Of a DNA stretch of 64,000 nucleotides, positions 37,001 through 44,658 are shown in pieces. The notes beneath the pieces were generated by a model that saw only the letters and a list, made by a program, of their open reading frames with translations, was not told the DNA's origin and made no database searches. The first letter of the stretch is position 1, and every line of letters starts with the position of its first letter. The DNA is taken from NCBI GenBank assembly GCA_036491755.1, contig DASXBJ010000031.1:1-64000 (forward strand). Direction: 5' to 3'. Both the position numbers and the translations under genes were made by a program. This DNA is from DASXBJ01 sp036491755. Its GTDB lineage: Bacteria; Chloroflexota; Dormibacteria; Dormibacterales; Dormibacteraceae.

Positions 37001-37164
37001 GCCGTGACCGGATGCAGGCCATCGTCCACGAACACCCTGAGGTTCTGCTCGAGTTCGTCAAGAACCTCAGCCAGCGGCTGCGCGCGATGGATGAGAAGCT
37101 GGAGATCGCAGCGCCCCACGCCGAGACCAGGCCTGAGGAGGCCGCCGGCGCGGCCATGGAATAG
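34078..37164 (+). CDS. Multidomain membrane protein: NTT/MFS-like transporter, HEAT repeats and cyclic-nucleotide-binding domain
   Basis: 1028 residues. The first ~430 form about twelve membrane helices in a pattern like the ATP/ADP-translocase (NTT) branch of the MFS fold. Residues ~450-870 are repeating ~30-residue helical hairpins, such as LRHSDDAEQRSAAVWAAAL and EALGDPSPRVRMEALRSF, typical of HEAT/armadillo repeats. Residues ~885-1005 are a cNMP-binding beta-roll (LFSTLTLEQLASIDRLMV, GDVGAELYVVIEGEIRIHL, GEMSVFDEQPRSAAAQA). ATG at 34078 with AGGAG seven bases upstream. It may be a transporter gated by cyclic nucleotides; a class III cyclase is at 14880. The transported solute is unknown. 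Confidence 0.82.
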   Translation: MLDRRQPSYLRQEAMSPLLAKLLHVRRTELNRTLQVAGFAIVLGWAMYTAFSAAQSIFLNKAGPQAYPLFFIILAVAVWPMVVLQGAVTRRFGVGRAFRITLVANAVAAVGVYIAYALHEDATVAFAAYVVYSVAFELVMLHFWSFVGQHFNLLEGKRVFPVIAAGSSIGYILAGLTTTLVAVYATEPLIFVWSFGSAVSAMMSVGLERTLFRPAFVDEVDEFLADHVAERNRHGVVAVLKGALSYATRNRLVLALLLLALVTQVASRVGDYLVAVIFVGATHNNLQALTILIGNAWLASYVVQLVVSLFVTPWVLDKLGVKNAITLLPVFTLIGFAAVAINPMLATALVLFIVRNGLQTGLDDPAQTVLGAALPAQVGPRLKLLLENAVLPGSAVVSGLLLLLAQRAIIASVEVLALLGLVVAILFIVAAIRVRGLYVDAIYQRLRTHALSLADFTQALGRPNTLQIAELQGYIRGADDKARQFAAAALGKASPDTFTAMLPELLASPDPVVRRLAYQLAPPDRVSAEQLDAARLDPDGWVRAAAVVAGLLSKERWGPADDVMRDLRHSDDAEQRSAAVWAAALIGAPDAIREALGDPSPRVRMEALRSFAKLKGEVAGIAEALIARLRDADVEVRREALRQALRWTPSPEHAQVYAEALADGLASGDRDVRRLAAEAMAAQSPDALLLTLPLLIARDETSVATVEALVRSGRPELFRRARAHLEEQLAGAVALARLSARVGGAVRRMDGDEAAGYALLRIGLDDHVSNAVDSGLAAMRALHGKRGFATVERGLHSDLSSTRVEALETLINFGPGWLAGPLAQLLEPESFDPVVARALSRAELESLANHPDKWVRETAQAASNGLDEHMKELIALKRVPLFSTLTLEQLASIDRLMVTRRYAKGEPIFRKGDVGAELYVVIEGEIRIHLDHDGHQVTLATLGIGKVVGEMSVFDEQPRSAAAQANADTTVRVLRRDRMQAIVHEHPEVLLEFVKNLSQRLRAMDEKLEIAAPHAETRPEEAAGAAME

Positions 37165-37210
37165 CCTTCTCTCTATCCTCTCGGAGAGAGCGTCATGCTC
37201 GGCAGACCGG

Positions 37211-37411
37211 CTATTCGCCGGTTTCGGGCTCGGCCCTGACCTCGATCTTCTTGCGCGCTGCTTCGAGCCGCTCGGTGCAGACCTTCAGGTAGACCCGTGC
37301 CTCGTCCACGGCCTGCAGGGCGGCCTCGAGCGAAAGTTCGCCGTCCTCCAGCAGCTTCAGCTTCTCGTCCAGCTTCTCGAGTGCCAGTTCGTAGGTGAGG
37401 TCCTGGCTCAT
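37211..37411 (-). CDS. xseB: Exodeoxyribonuclease VII small subunit
   Basis: 66 residues with the family pattern LTYELALEKLDEKLKLLEDG, then the SLEAALQAVDEA and YLKVCTERLEAARKKI helices. It binds several copies per XseA to form the nuclease that trims single-stranded DNA to oligonucleotides. The ATG overlaps the xseA stop (ATGA). A short hairpin, ACCGGC-TATTC-GCCGGT (37206-37222), spans its stop and may help end the opposing transcript. Confidence 0.93.
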   Translation of the reverse strand: MSQDLTYELALEKLDEKLKLLEDGELSLEAALQAVDEARVYLKVCTERLEAARKKIEVRAEPETGE

Positions 37412-38757
37412 GGCTCAATCTCCTCGACGCGCGCGCCCAGGCGGCCGGCGCCCAGCCGGATCCGCAGCTTGCGACCGTTCGAGGTGCTCGTGGCGGCTCG
37501 GAGCACGGCGCCGGATTCGGCGTCCTGCGTGATGCTGTAGCCGCGCGACAGCACCGCGTCGGGGCTCAGGGCGACCAGGCGCTGCCGGCGATGGTCCAGG
37601 CCGCGCGTGGCCGCGGCGAAGCGCTCCGCGAGAGCCCGCTCGAGCCGGTCCACCGCGCGGCGCGAGGCAAGCGAGTTGCGGCTGCGGGTCAAACGGGCTT
37701 GGGCCGCCCCGCCCAGGCGCCTCGCGCGCTCTCGCAGCGCCTCTTCGCGCCGTGCCACCTGGGCCATGGGGCTCAACCGGCCCAGCGCCTGCCCGGCTCG
37801 CATCAGCCGATCGCTGCGCTGGCGCACCAGGGCCGGCAGAATCTGCAGCATTCGCTGCCTCTTGACGGCCAGCCGCTCGTGCTCCCGCGCCAGGCGCTGG
37901 GCGATCTCGCGATCCATCCGGCGTCCGCGCTCTCGCAGCTGCGCGACCAGGTCGGACTTTTTGGGCACGACGCGGGCTCCCGCCTCGGTTGGCGTGCGGC
38001 ACTCGGCGTCGCCGACCAGGTCCGCGACCGTGCGGTCCGATGTGTGCCCGAGGGCGGTCACCACGGGCAGTCGCGACTCGAGGATGGCCCGCGCGACAAG
38101 CTCGGTGTTGAATGCGTACAGCTCCTCGAAGCTGCCGCCGCCACGCGCCAGCACTATCACGTCGGCCAGGTTGTCCTGGTTGCAGCGCCTGAGGGCGCGC
38201 GCCACGCTCATCGGCGCCGCGGCGCCCTGAACCTGCACGGGATAGACGACCACGCCCATGTTCGGATATCGCTCCCAGATCGTCTCCTGCAGGTCGTGGA
38301 TCACCGCGCCGGTCGGCGACGTGAGCAGGGCCACCGCTCGCGGGAGGAATGGCAGAGCTCGCTTGCGCGCCGGAGCGAATGCGCCTTCGGCTTCGAGGCG
38401 GCGCTTCAAGTCTTCGAGACGCGCGCGCAGCTTGCCGACGTCGTCGAACTCGACCTGGTCGACAATGAACCGGATCGTTCCGTATTGCGTCCAGAAGTCC
38501 ACGCGCCCGCGGAAGATGAAGACCTGGCCGTCCTCGGGCAGCGACGTCACCCGCCGCGCATCGTCCGCATAGATGAAGGCGTTGATCAGGCTCTGCCCGT
38601 CGCGGATGGCAAAGCTGTAGTGGCCCCTGGAGCCCTGCTTCATGCCGCTCACCTCGCCTTTGACGAGCAGGGCGGTCAGCGGGCGCAGCTCGCGCCGGAT
38701 CTCGCTCGCGAGCTCCGTGACGGTGAACGGCCGCTGGGCTTCCTCAGGTCGCTGCAA
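37408..38757 (-). CDS. xseA: Exodeoxyribonuclease VII large subunit
   Basis: 449 residues. An N-terminal OB fold (LTALLVKGEVSGMKQGSRGH) precedes the catalytic domain with VALLTSPTGAVIHDLQETI, VIVLARGGGSFEELYAFN and VTALGHTSDRTVADLVGD. A long basic coiled-coil region follows, then the C-terminal segment with LSRGYSITQD. TTG start at 38757, eight bases after the moaA stop. It forms an operon moaA-xseA-xseB on the minus strand. Confidence 0.95.
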   Translation of the reverse strand: MQRPEEAQRPFTVTELASEIRRELRPLTALLVKGEVSGMKQGSRGHYSFAIRDGQSLINAFIYADDARRVTSLPEDGQVFIFRGRVDFWTQYGTIRFIVDQVEFDDVGKLRARLEDLKRRLEAEGAFAPARKRALPFLPRAVALLTSPTGAVIHDLQETIWERYPNMGVVVYPVQVQGAAAPMSVARALRRCNQDNLADVIVLARGGGSFEELYAFNTELVARAILESRLPVVTALGHTSDRTVADLVGDAECRTPTEAGARVVPKKSDLVAQLRERGRRMDREIAQRLAREHERLAVKRQRMLQILPALVRQRSDRLMRAGQALGRLSPMAQVARREEALRERARRLGGAAQARLTRSRNSLASRRAVDRLERALAERFAAATRGLDHRRQRLVALSPDAVLSRGYSITQDAESGAVLRAATSTSNGRKLRIRLGAGRLGARVEEIEP

Positions 38758-38765
38758 TCAGAGGC

Positions 38766-39764
38766 TCAGCCGCCGATCTGGGACATCGACTTGGCCGGCT
38801 TGATGAAGCCCGGCTGGTTGATGAGGTGACCCTCCTCCTTGCGCCAGACCGCGGTCTCGATGGCCCTGCCGAGATGCTCGTCTGACACGCCAGATCGCAT
38901 CAGGTCCCGCAGCGGAGTCTCGGTCAGCGAGAAGAGGCAGGTGCGCAGGCCGCCTTCGGCCGTGAGCCTGATGCGGTTGCATGATGTGCAGAACGCCTGG
39001 CTGACCGACGAGATGAAGCCGATCCCGCCCGGCGCTCCGTCGGCGAACTTGAACTTGGTCGCAGGCCCCGGCCGGGGATCGTTCACGGCGACCAGGGGGA
39101 ACAGATCCTCGATCTGCTCCTGGATGCGCAGGCTCGGCACGACCTGCTCGTTGGTCCAGATGTTGTCCCCATCGAGGGGCATGAACTCGATGAAGCGCAC
39201 CTCGTAGCCCTTCTCTCGCGCGAGCCTCGCGAAGTCGACGACCTCATCGTCGTTGCGTCCTTTCATGACGACCATGTTCAGCTTGATCGGCCACAACCCC
39301 GCCTCGCGCGCGGCCTCGATGCCGTCCATCGTCCGCTTGAACTGGTCGCTCCGCGCGATCTCGTGGAAGCGCTCCATGTTCAACGTGTCGAGCGAGATGT
39401 TGATGCGCTTCAAACCCGCCTTCTGGAGCGCTTCGGCCTTGTCGCGCAGGAGCACGCCGTTGGTGGTCATGGTGATATCGAGCGTCGGGTCGATCGCGTT
39501 GATCATCCCGATCAGCTCCTCGACCTTGATCCGCACGAGAGGCTCGCCGCCGGTGATGCGGATGGTGCGCACGCCGTAGCGCTCGACGAAGATGCGCGCC
39601 AGGCGCGAGATCTCCTCGAATCGCAAGATGTCGTCGCGCTTCAGCCATTTCAAGCCCTCGGCCGGCATGCAGTAGATGCAGCGGAAGTTGCAGCGGTCTG
39701 TGATCGAGATCCGGAGGTCATCCGCAACTCTGCCCAGGGAGTCGCGGAGCGTTAAGGAACCCAT
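38766..39764 (-). CDS. moaA: GTP 3',8-cyclase MoaA
   Basis: First step of molybdenum cofactor synthesis, converting GTP to 3',8-cyclo-7,8-dihydro-GTP. 332 residues with the radical-SAM motif CNFRCIYC, the ITGGEPLVR loop and the second cluster CTSCNRIRLTAEGGLRTC. The chain ends QIGG, keeping the C-terminal Gly-Gly needed for activity. The cofactor is required by the Hcr-type molybdoenzyme encoded at 46.8-50.6 kb. No other moa genes are nearby. Confidence 0.96.
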   Translation of the reverse strand: MGSLTLRDSLGRVADDLRISITDRCNFRCIYCMPAEGLKWLKRDDILRFEEISRLARIFVERYGVRTIRITGGEPLVRIKVEELIGMINAIDPTLDITMTTNGVLLRDKAEALQKAGLKRINISLDTLNMERFHEIARSDQFKRTMDGIEAAREAGLWPIKLNMVVMKGRNDDEVVDFARLAREKGYEVRFIEFMPLDGDNIWTNEQVVPSLRIQEQIEDLFPLVAVNDPRPGPATKFKFADGAPGGIGFISSVSQAFCTSCNRIRLTAEGGLRTCLFSLTETPLRDLMRSGVSDEHLGRAIETAVWRKEEGHLINQPGFIKPAKSMSQIGG

Positions 39765-39783
39765 ATGGCCGATGATAGCCGCG

Positions 39784-40557
39784 ATGGCTTACGAGCACAT
39801 CCAGCTCGAAATCGAAGCTCCCGTGGCCACGCTGACGCTCAACCGGCCGAAGGTCTTGAACGCGCTCAGCCCCGACCTCATCAAAGAGGTCAACATCGCC
39901 CTGGGGGAGCTCGACGCTGACGAAACCGTCCGCGCGGTGGTGCTAACCGGCGGCTCCCGCGTCTTCGCCGCCGGGGCCGACATCGCCGACATGGCAGACC
40001 GCAGTGCGGTCGAGCAGCTGCGTCGCGATCAGACCGGCCGGTGGGCGGGAATCGCCGCCTTCAGCAAGCCGCTGATCGCGGCGGTCAACGGCTATGCGCT
40101 GGGAGGCGGCTGCGAGCTGGCCCTCATGTGCGACCTGATCATCGCCGGCGATACAGCGCGGTTCGGCCAGCCCGAGATCAACCTGGGCATCATCCCCGGC
40201 GCCGGCGGGACCCAGCGCTGGCCGCGCACCGTGGGCAAGTACGTCGCGATGGAGGCGATGCTCATGGGCGCCCCCATCCCGGCGCAACGCGCGTACGAGC
40301 TCGGGCTCGTGAACAGGGTCGTCCCGGCCGAGATGACCGTGCAGATCGCCAGGCGGCTGGCCCGGCAGCTGGCGGAGAAACCTCCACTCGCGCTGCGCAT
40401 GGCCAAGGAATCGGTGCTCAGAGCGTTCGAGTCACCGCTGTCGGAAGGACTCTCCGCGGAGCGCAAGAACTTCTACTTCCTGTTCTCGACGGAGGACCAG
40501 AAGGAAGGCATGCACGCATTCCTCGAGAAGCGAAAGGGCGTGTTCAAAGGACGGTGA
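39784..40557 (+). CDS. Enoyl-CoA hydratase (crotonase family)
   Basis: 257 residues. The oxyanion-hole segments are VFAAGADIADMAD and VNGYALGGGCELALMCD. Both hydratase glutamates are present, one in GGGCEL and one in FGQPEINLGIIPGAGGTQR, so it should hydrate enoyl-CoA to 3-hydroxyacyl-CoA. ATG at 39784, 19 bases from the divergent moaA. It leads a run with an isomerase-type crotonase, thiolase and methyltransferase, fitting beta-oxidation or a phenylacetate-type pathway. Confidence 0.92.
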   Translation: MAYEHIQLEIEAPVATLTLNRPKVLNALSPDLIKEVNIALGELDADETVRAVVLTGGSRVFAAGADIADMADRSAVEQLRRDQTGRWAGIAAFSKPLIAAVNGYALGGGCELALMCDLIIAGDTARFGQPEINLGIIPGAGGTQRWPRTVGKYVAMEAMLMGAPIPAQRAYELGLVNRVVPAEMTVQIARRLARQLAEKPPLALRMAKESVLRAFESPLSEGLSAERKNFYFLFSTEDQKEGMHAFLEKRKGVFKGR

Positions 40558-40559
40558 AT

Positions 40560-41354
40560 ATGGCGACTGGGGTCGAGCAGCACGTCAAATTGGATGTCGA
40601 GGGCGGGGTCGGCTGGATCCGCCTCGACCGGCCCGAGAAGATGAATGCGATCGGCGCCCTGACGCGCCACCAGCTCGGCGAGGCGATCAAGCAGGCCGAG
40701 CGCGACGAGGCGGTCCGCGTCGTCGTCCTCACGGGCTCTGGGCGGGCCTTCTGCTCTGGCGCCGACGTCACCGAGATGGTGGGCGAGGGGGGCATGCGGA
40801 CACCGGAGGACGTCGGCAACGTCCTGCGCACCGAGTACATGCCGATGCTCACCCGCCTGCGCACGATGCCCAAGCCGGTGATCGCCGCGCTGAACGGCCC
40901 GGCCGTCGGCATCGGTGCGAGCTATGCGCTGGCCTGCGACATGCGGATTGGCGTTCCGGAGGCATACATTCTCGAAGCGTTCGTCAACATCGGCCTGGCG
41001 CCTGACGGGGGCGTGAGCTGGCTCCTTCCGCGATTGGCCGGTACGGGCGTCGCCTACGAGATGTTCTTCACGGGCAAGCCCCTGCAGGCTGTGGACGCTC
41101 ACCGTCTCGGCGTCATCAACAGGCTGGTCCCCGCGGAGCGCCTCGAGGCGGAGGTTCGCGAGCTGGCGAACCAGCTGGCCGCGCAGCCGAGACAGGCGAT
41201 GGCTGCGGCCAAGCGCGCCGTCAACCACGCGCTCGAATCGAGCTACGAAGAGGCGCTTGAGTTCGAGTCATACCTGCAGGAGTCCCAGGCCGCCAGCCGG
41301 GAGTTCGCGGACGGCGTGCAGGCATTTCTCGCCAGGCGGAACACGAAGAAGTAG
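40560..41354 (+). CDS. Crotonase-family isomerase (PaaG/enoyl-CoA isomerase-like)
   Basis: 264 residues. The fold is clear (AFCSGADVTEM, LNGPAVGIGASYALACDMR), but both hydratase glutamates are missing: the first site reads GIGASY and the second EAFVNIGLAPDGGVSW. An Asp in APDGG is kept. That pattern is known for isomerases such as PaaG and delta3-delta2 enoyl-CoA isomerases, not for hydratases. It begins just after the previous stop (GTG at 40554 overlaps it; ATG at 40560 chosen). Its stop overlaps the thiolase start. Confidence 0.85.
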   Translation: MATGVEQHVKLDVEGGVGWIRLDRPEKMNAIGALTRHQLGEAIKQAERDEAVRVVVLTGSGRAFCSGADVTEMVGEGGMRTPEDVGNVLRTEYMPMLTRLRTMPKPVIAALNGPAVGIGASYALACDMRIGVPEAYILEAFVNIGLAPDGGVSWLLPRLAGTGVAYEMFFTGKPLQAVDAHRLGVINRLVPAERLEAEVRELANQLAAQPRQAMAAAKRAVNHALESSYEEALEFESYLQESQAASREFADGVQAFLARRNTKK

Positions 41355-42562
41355 TGGCTGACCTCCGGCAGGCTGTCGTCGTCGCGACCGCCAGGACGCC
41401 GATGGGCCGCTATGGCGGCCAGTTGAAGGACGTGCGGCCCGACGATCTTGCCGCGATGGTGCTGAAGGAGGTCTGCGAGCGCGCCCACGTCAGGCCTTCG
41501 GAGGTCGAGGACGTGATCATGGGCTGCGCCAACCAGGCGGGCGAGGACAACCGCAACGTTGCCCGCATGGGCCTCCTGCTGGCCGGCTTCCCGGTGGACG
41601 TGCCGGGCCAGACCGTGAACCGGCTGTGTGGCTCGGGCATGCAGGCGACGATCGCCGCCGCGCGCGAGATCCAGTCCGGCGGAGCTGACGTCGTAATCGC
41701 CGGCGGAGTCGAGAGCATGACCCGTGCACCGTGGGTGATGCCGAAACCGGACGGCGCTTATCCGCGCGGCCCGCAGACCGCATACGACACAGCCCTCGGC
41801 TGGAGGCTGGTGAACCCCAGGATGGCCGAGCTGTACGGGACCCTGCAGATGGGGGAGACCGCCGAGCGGGTGGCCCAGAAGTACGAGATCTCGCGTGAGG
41901 ACCAGGACGCCTTCGCGCTGCGCAGCCACCAGCGCGCCGTCGCGGCGCAGCAGTCGGGCAGGCTGGCCGAAGAGATCGTTCCCATCGAGGTCGCTCAACG
42001 CAGGGGCGAACCTCTTCGGATCACCGCCGACGAGGGGCCGCGGCCAGACGCATCGCTGGAGGCGCTCGCCCGGCTCCGGCCTGCATTCGCCCAGGACGGA
42101 TCGGTCACGGCAGGTAACTCGTCGCCGCTGAACGACGGCGCGAGCGCGCTGCTGCTGATGTCTGACTCGGCCGCCGGCGAGCGCGGCCTGCGGCCGCTCG
42201 CCCGCCTGGTGGCGGCCGCTCCCGCCGGAGTGCATCCCGACTACATGGGCATCGGACCGGTACCGGCGTCCTTGAAAGCGCTCGAGAAGGCCGGGCTCAA
42301 GGCGTCCGACATCGGCGTCGTGGAGCTGAATGAGGCATTTGCCTCCCAATCCCTCGCCTGTGTGCGGCTGCTTGGCCTCGACGAAGACAGGGTCAACGTC
42401 AACGGCGGGGCGATCGCCCTCGGCCATCCGCTGGGCAGCAGCGGGGCGCGCCTGGTGGGGACGCTCGTGAGGGAGATGGTGCATCGCGACGCGGAGTACG
42501 GCCTGGCGACGATGTGCATCGGGGTGGGCCAGGGCATCGCATCGATCTGGCAGCGGGTTTAG
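41354..42562 (+). CDS. Acetyl-CoA acyltransferase (thiolase)
   Basis: 402 residues. The nucleophilic Cys is in VNRLCGSGMQA, the second site is VELNEAFASQSLAC, and the C-terminal pair is GGAIALGHPLGSSGAR (His) and MCIGVGQGIA (Cys). It cleaves 3-oxoacyl-CoA in degradation or condenses acetyl-CoA in the other direction. The GTG start shares one base with the preceding stop (TAGTG), so it is co-translated with the isomerase. Confidence 0.94.
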   Translation: MADLRQAVVVATARTPMGRYGGQLKDVRPDDLAAMVLKEVCERAHVRPSEVEDVIMGCANQAGEDNRNVARMGLLLAGFPVDVPGQTVNRLCGSGMQATIAAAREIQSGGADVVIAGGVESMTRAPWVMPKPDGAYPRGPQTAYDTALGWRLVNPRMAELYGTLQMGETAERVAQKYEISREDQDAFALRSHQRAVAAQQSGRLAEEIVPIEVAQRRGEPLRITADEGPRPDASLEALARLRPAFAQDGSVTAGNSSPLNDGASALLLMSDSAAGERGLRPLARLVAAAPAGVHPDYMGIGPVPASLKALEKAGLKASDIGVVELNEAFASQSLACVRLLGLDEDRVNVNGGAIALGHPLGSSGARLVGTLVREMVHRDAEYGLATMCIGVGQGIASIWQRV

Positions 42563-42604
42563 CAATCGGGACACCGACCCCTGTCTGAGCGAGATCCGCA
42601 GGCC

Positions 42605-43270
42605 GTGCGGTCGATGTTCGACCGCATCGCCGGACGCTACGACCGGGTCAATACCGTCCTCTCGGCCGGCACGGATGCGGGCTGGCGGCGACGTGCGGCA
42701 AGGGAGGCGGGGATCGAAGCGGGCGGATCGGCGCTGGACGTTGCCTGCGGCTCGGGCAAGCTCACGGCGGTGCTGGCCCGGACCGCCGGACCTGGCGGCC
42801 GGGTCGTAGGCCTCGACTTCAGCGCTCAGATGCTGGAGGTGGCGCGCCGCGACCATCCGGGAATTGCTTTTCTGGAGGGCGACGCCCTCAACCTGCCGTT
42901 CGCGGAGGCGGGCTTCGACGCCACCACCATCGCCTTTGGGTTGCGCAACCTGGCCGACCCGGTGCGCGGCCTGCGCGAGATGATGCGCGTGGTCAAGCCC
43001 GGCGGGCACATGGTCGTGCTCGAGTTCGTGCGGCCGCCCACGGGACTGGTCGGCGGAGCTTACCGTCTGTACCTGCGTACGGTGCTGCCCGCCGTCGGGG
43101 GGGCGATCTCGGGCCAGCCCAAGGCGTACCGGTACCTCAGCGACACGGTCGATTCGTACCGGACGCCGGGAGAGCTCGGCGCCATGGCGATGAGCGCCGG
43201 ATGGACCGATGTGCGCTATGTCGGACTGTCTTTCGGCACCGTGGGGATCATCCGCGGCCGCCGAGCTTAG
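42605..43270 (+). CDS. menG: Demethylmenaquinone/ubiquinone C-methyltransferase UbiE/MenG
   Basis: 221 residues from GTG at 42605: FDRIAGRYDRVNTVLSAG, SAM motif LDVACGSGKLTAVLAR, FAEAGFDATTIAFGLRNLAD and the late RYLSDTVDSY are UbiE/MenG signatures. It methylates demethylmenaquinone (or the ubiquinone precursor). The in-frame sequence just upstream, from CTG at 42581, reads LSERDPQAV, exactly the usual family N-terminus, so the true start is probably that CTG, with GGGA upstream. It converges with the prenyl synthase fusion; the stops overlap at TTAG. Confidence 0.9.
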   Translation: MRSMFDRIAGRYDRVNTVLSAGTDAGWRRRAAREAGIEAGGSALDVACGSGKLTAVLARTAGPGGRVVGLDFSAQMLEVARRDHPGIAFLEGDALNLPFAEAGFDATTIAFGLRNLADPVRGLREMMRVVKPGGHMVVLEFVRPPTGLVGGAYRLYLRTVLPAVGGAISGQPKAYRYLSDTVDSYRTPGELGAMAMSAGWTDVRYVGLSFGTVGIIRGRRA

Positions 43271-44658
43271 GAGATGCGGTCGACCGCGGAGCGGGCGAGG
43301 CCGATGAGTGTCGGCCGCAGGCCATCCAGCTCGACCTTCTCGAGCTCCTCGACCGCGGCGTCGACCAACGACTGCGCCTCGGCTCGCACGCGGCTGAGGG
43401 CGTCGCTCGACATGACCAGCTCGGCGACGCGGCCGACCTCTTCGTCGCCCAGCGCGCCCGCGAGCAGGCGGCGAACCTCCGGGCCGACGGCGCGGTCCTC
43501 GGCCGCATAGATGAGTGGTAGCGAGACGACACGCTGCCGGATGTCGAGCCCGACGGGCTTGCCCGAGGTGGGGCTGAAGTCGACCATGTCATCGACCATC
43601 TGGAACGCCACGCCGACCAGGTCTCCGTAACGGCGCAGGGCGTCGACCATCTCGGGCTCAGCTTCCGACAGCTGGGCGCCGCAGGCACAGGCTGCGGCGA
43701 AAAGCGCGGCGGTCTTGCCGCGCACGACCTTCAGATACGAGGCGTGGTCGCCCGGATAAGCTCCCCGGAGCGCGACATCGTCGATCTGCGCCGCGCATAT
43801 GGCCTCGAGAGCCTCTGCGACGGTGGACGTGACGTCGCGGTTGCCGATCTCCGCTATGAGCCTGGTCGCCTTGGCGAAGTAGTAATCGCCGACCGCGATC
43901 GCCCGCTCCGGTCCTTCGGCTGCCGCCACGGTCGGGCGTCCCCTGCGGTGCGTGCTCTCGTCCACGTAATCGTCGTGGATGAGGGTTGCGTTGTGGAGGA
44001 GCTCGACGGCTGCGGCGAGGCCGGCTGCCCGCAGAGCATCGTGCCGAGGACCGACGCCGGCTGTGAGCTGCACCAATCGCGGGCGCAGGCGCTTGCCCCC
44101 GGCTTCGACCAAACGCCGCATCGGCGCCGCCACCGGCTCCGGGTCGACAAGCAGCTGGCGCAGAAGCTCCAGCTCGACCAGCGTCTCGGAGGGCTCGCGC
44201 ATCTGCCTCTCGCGGAGGGGGGCGAAATCGCCCTCCAGCTGAACTGCTACCTGGCGGCGGCGGGGGCCGTCCAGCTCGACGGCAAAGACGGACTGCCACC
44301 GGCCGAGCACGAGCTCCCCTTCCTCGACGAGCAGCGTGGCAAACGCGGTCAGCAGCATCTGCCGGCAGTGCGCGTGCCCGTTGACCGGCTCGTCAGTGGC
44401 GACGTCCACGCGCCGCGTGAAGTCATCGTGCTCGTAGCTCGCGCCTTCAGGCGCCACCCGCTCGAGCATGGTTTCGAAATCGCGCAGGAGCAGCGGCTCG
44501 TTCTCGTTCACCGCAAGCCCGACAGTCGTGTGCAGCGACTGGATGTGAATCCGGCCCTCCACCAGCCCGTTCCGCCGGATCTCCTCACGCAGGCGCTCGG
44601 TGATGTCGATGAACTCGGTGCTCTTCCGGCTTTCGAACCTCAGCCGTCCGCCCCTCAT
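43267..44658 (-). CDS. Fusion of YjbQ/UPF0047 domain and trans-polyprenyl diphosphate synthase
   Basis: 463 residues in one unbroken frame. Residues 1-140 are a YjbQ/UPF0047 domain (STEFIDITERLREEI, IHIQSLHTTVGLAVNENEP, NGHAHCRQMLLTAFATLLVE, GRWQSVFAVELDGP). Residues ~150-463 are an isoprenyl diphosphate synthase with GGKRLRPRLVQLTAG, the first Asp-rich motif LIHDDYVDESTHRRGRPTV and the second FQMVDDMVDF. The usual GK.TLP segment reads RVVSLPLIY. The synthase half would make the polyprenyl tail of menaquinone. YjbQ proteins have been linked to thiamine-phosphate synthase-like activity, but their role is unclear. The ATG overlaps the small upstream gene (ATGA). Confidence 0.88.
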   Translation of the reverse strand: MRGGRLRFESRKSTEFIDITERLREEIRRNGLVEGRIHIQSLHTTVGLAVNENEPLLLRDFETMLERVAPEGASYEHDDFTRRVDVATDEPVNGHAHCRQMLLTAFATLLVEEGELVLGRWQSVFAVELDGPRRRQVAVQLEGDFAPLRERQMREPSETLVELELLRQLLVDPEPVAAPMRRLVEAGGKRLRPRLVQLTAGVGPRHDALRAAGLAAAVELLHNATLIHDDYVDESTHRRGRPTVAAAEGPERAIAVGDYYFAKATRLIAEIGNRDVTSTVAEALEAICAAQIDDVALRGAYPGDHASYLKVVRGKTAALFAAACACGAQLSEAEPEMVDALRRYGDLVGVAFQMVDDMVDFSPTSGKPVGLDIRQRVVSLPLIYAAEDRAVGPEVRRLLAGALGDEEVGRVAELVMSSDALSRVRAEAQSLVDAAVEELEKVELDGLRPTLIGLARSAVDRIS

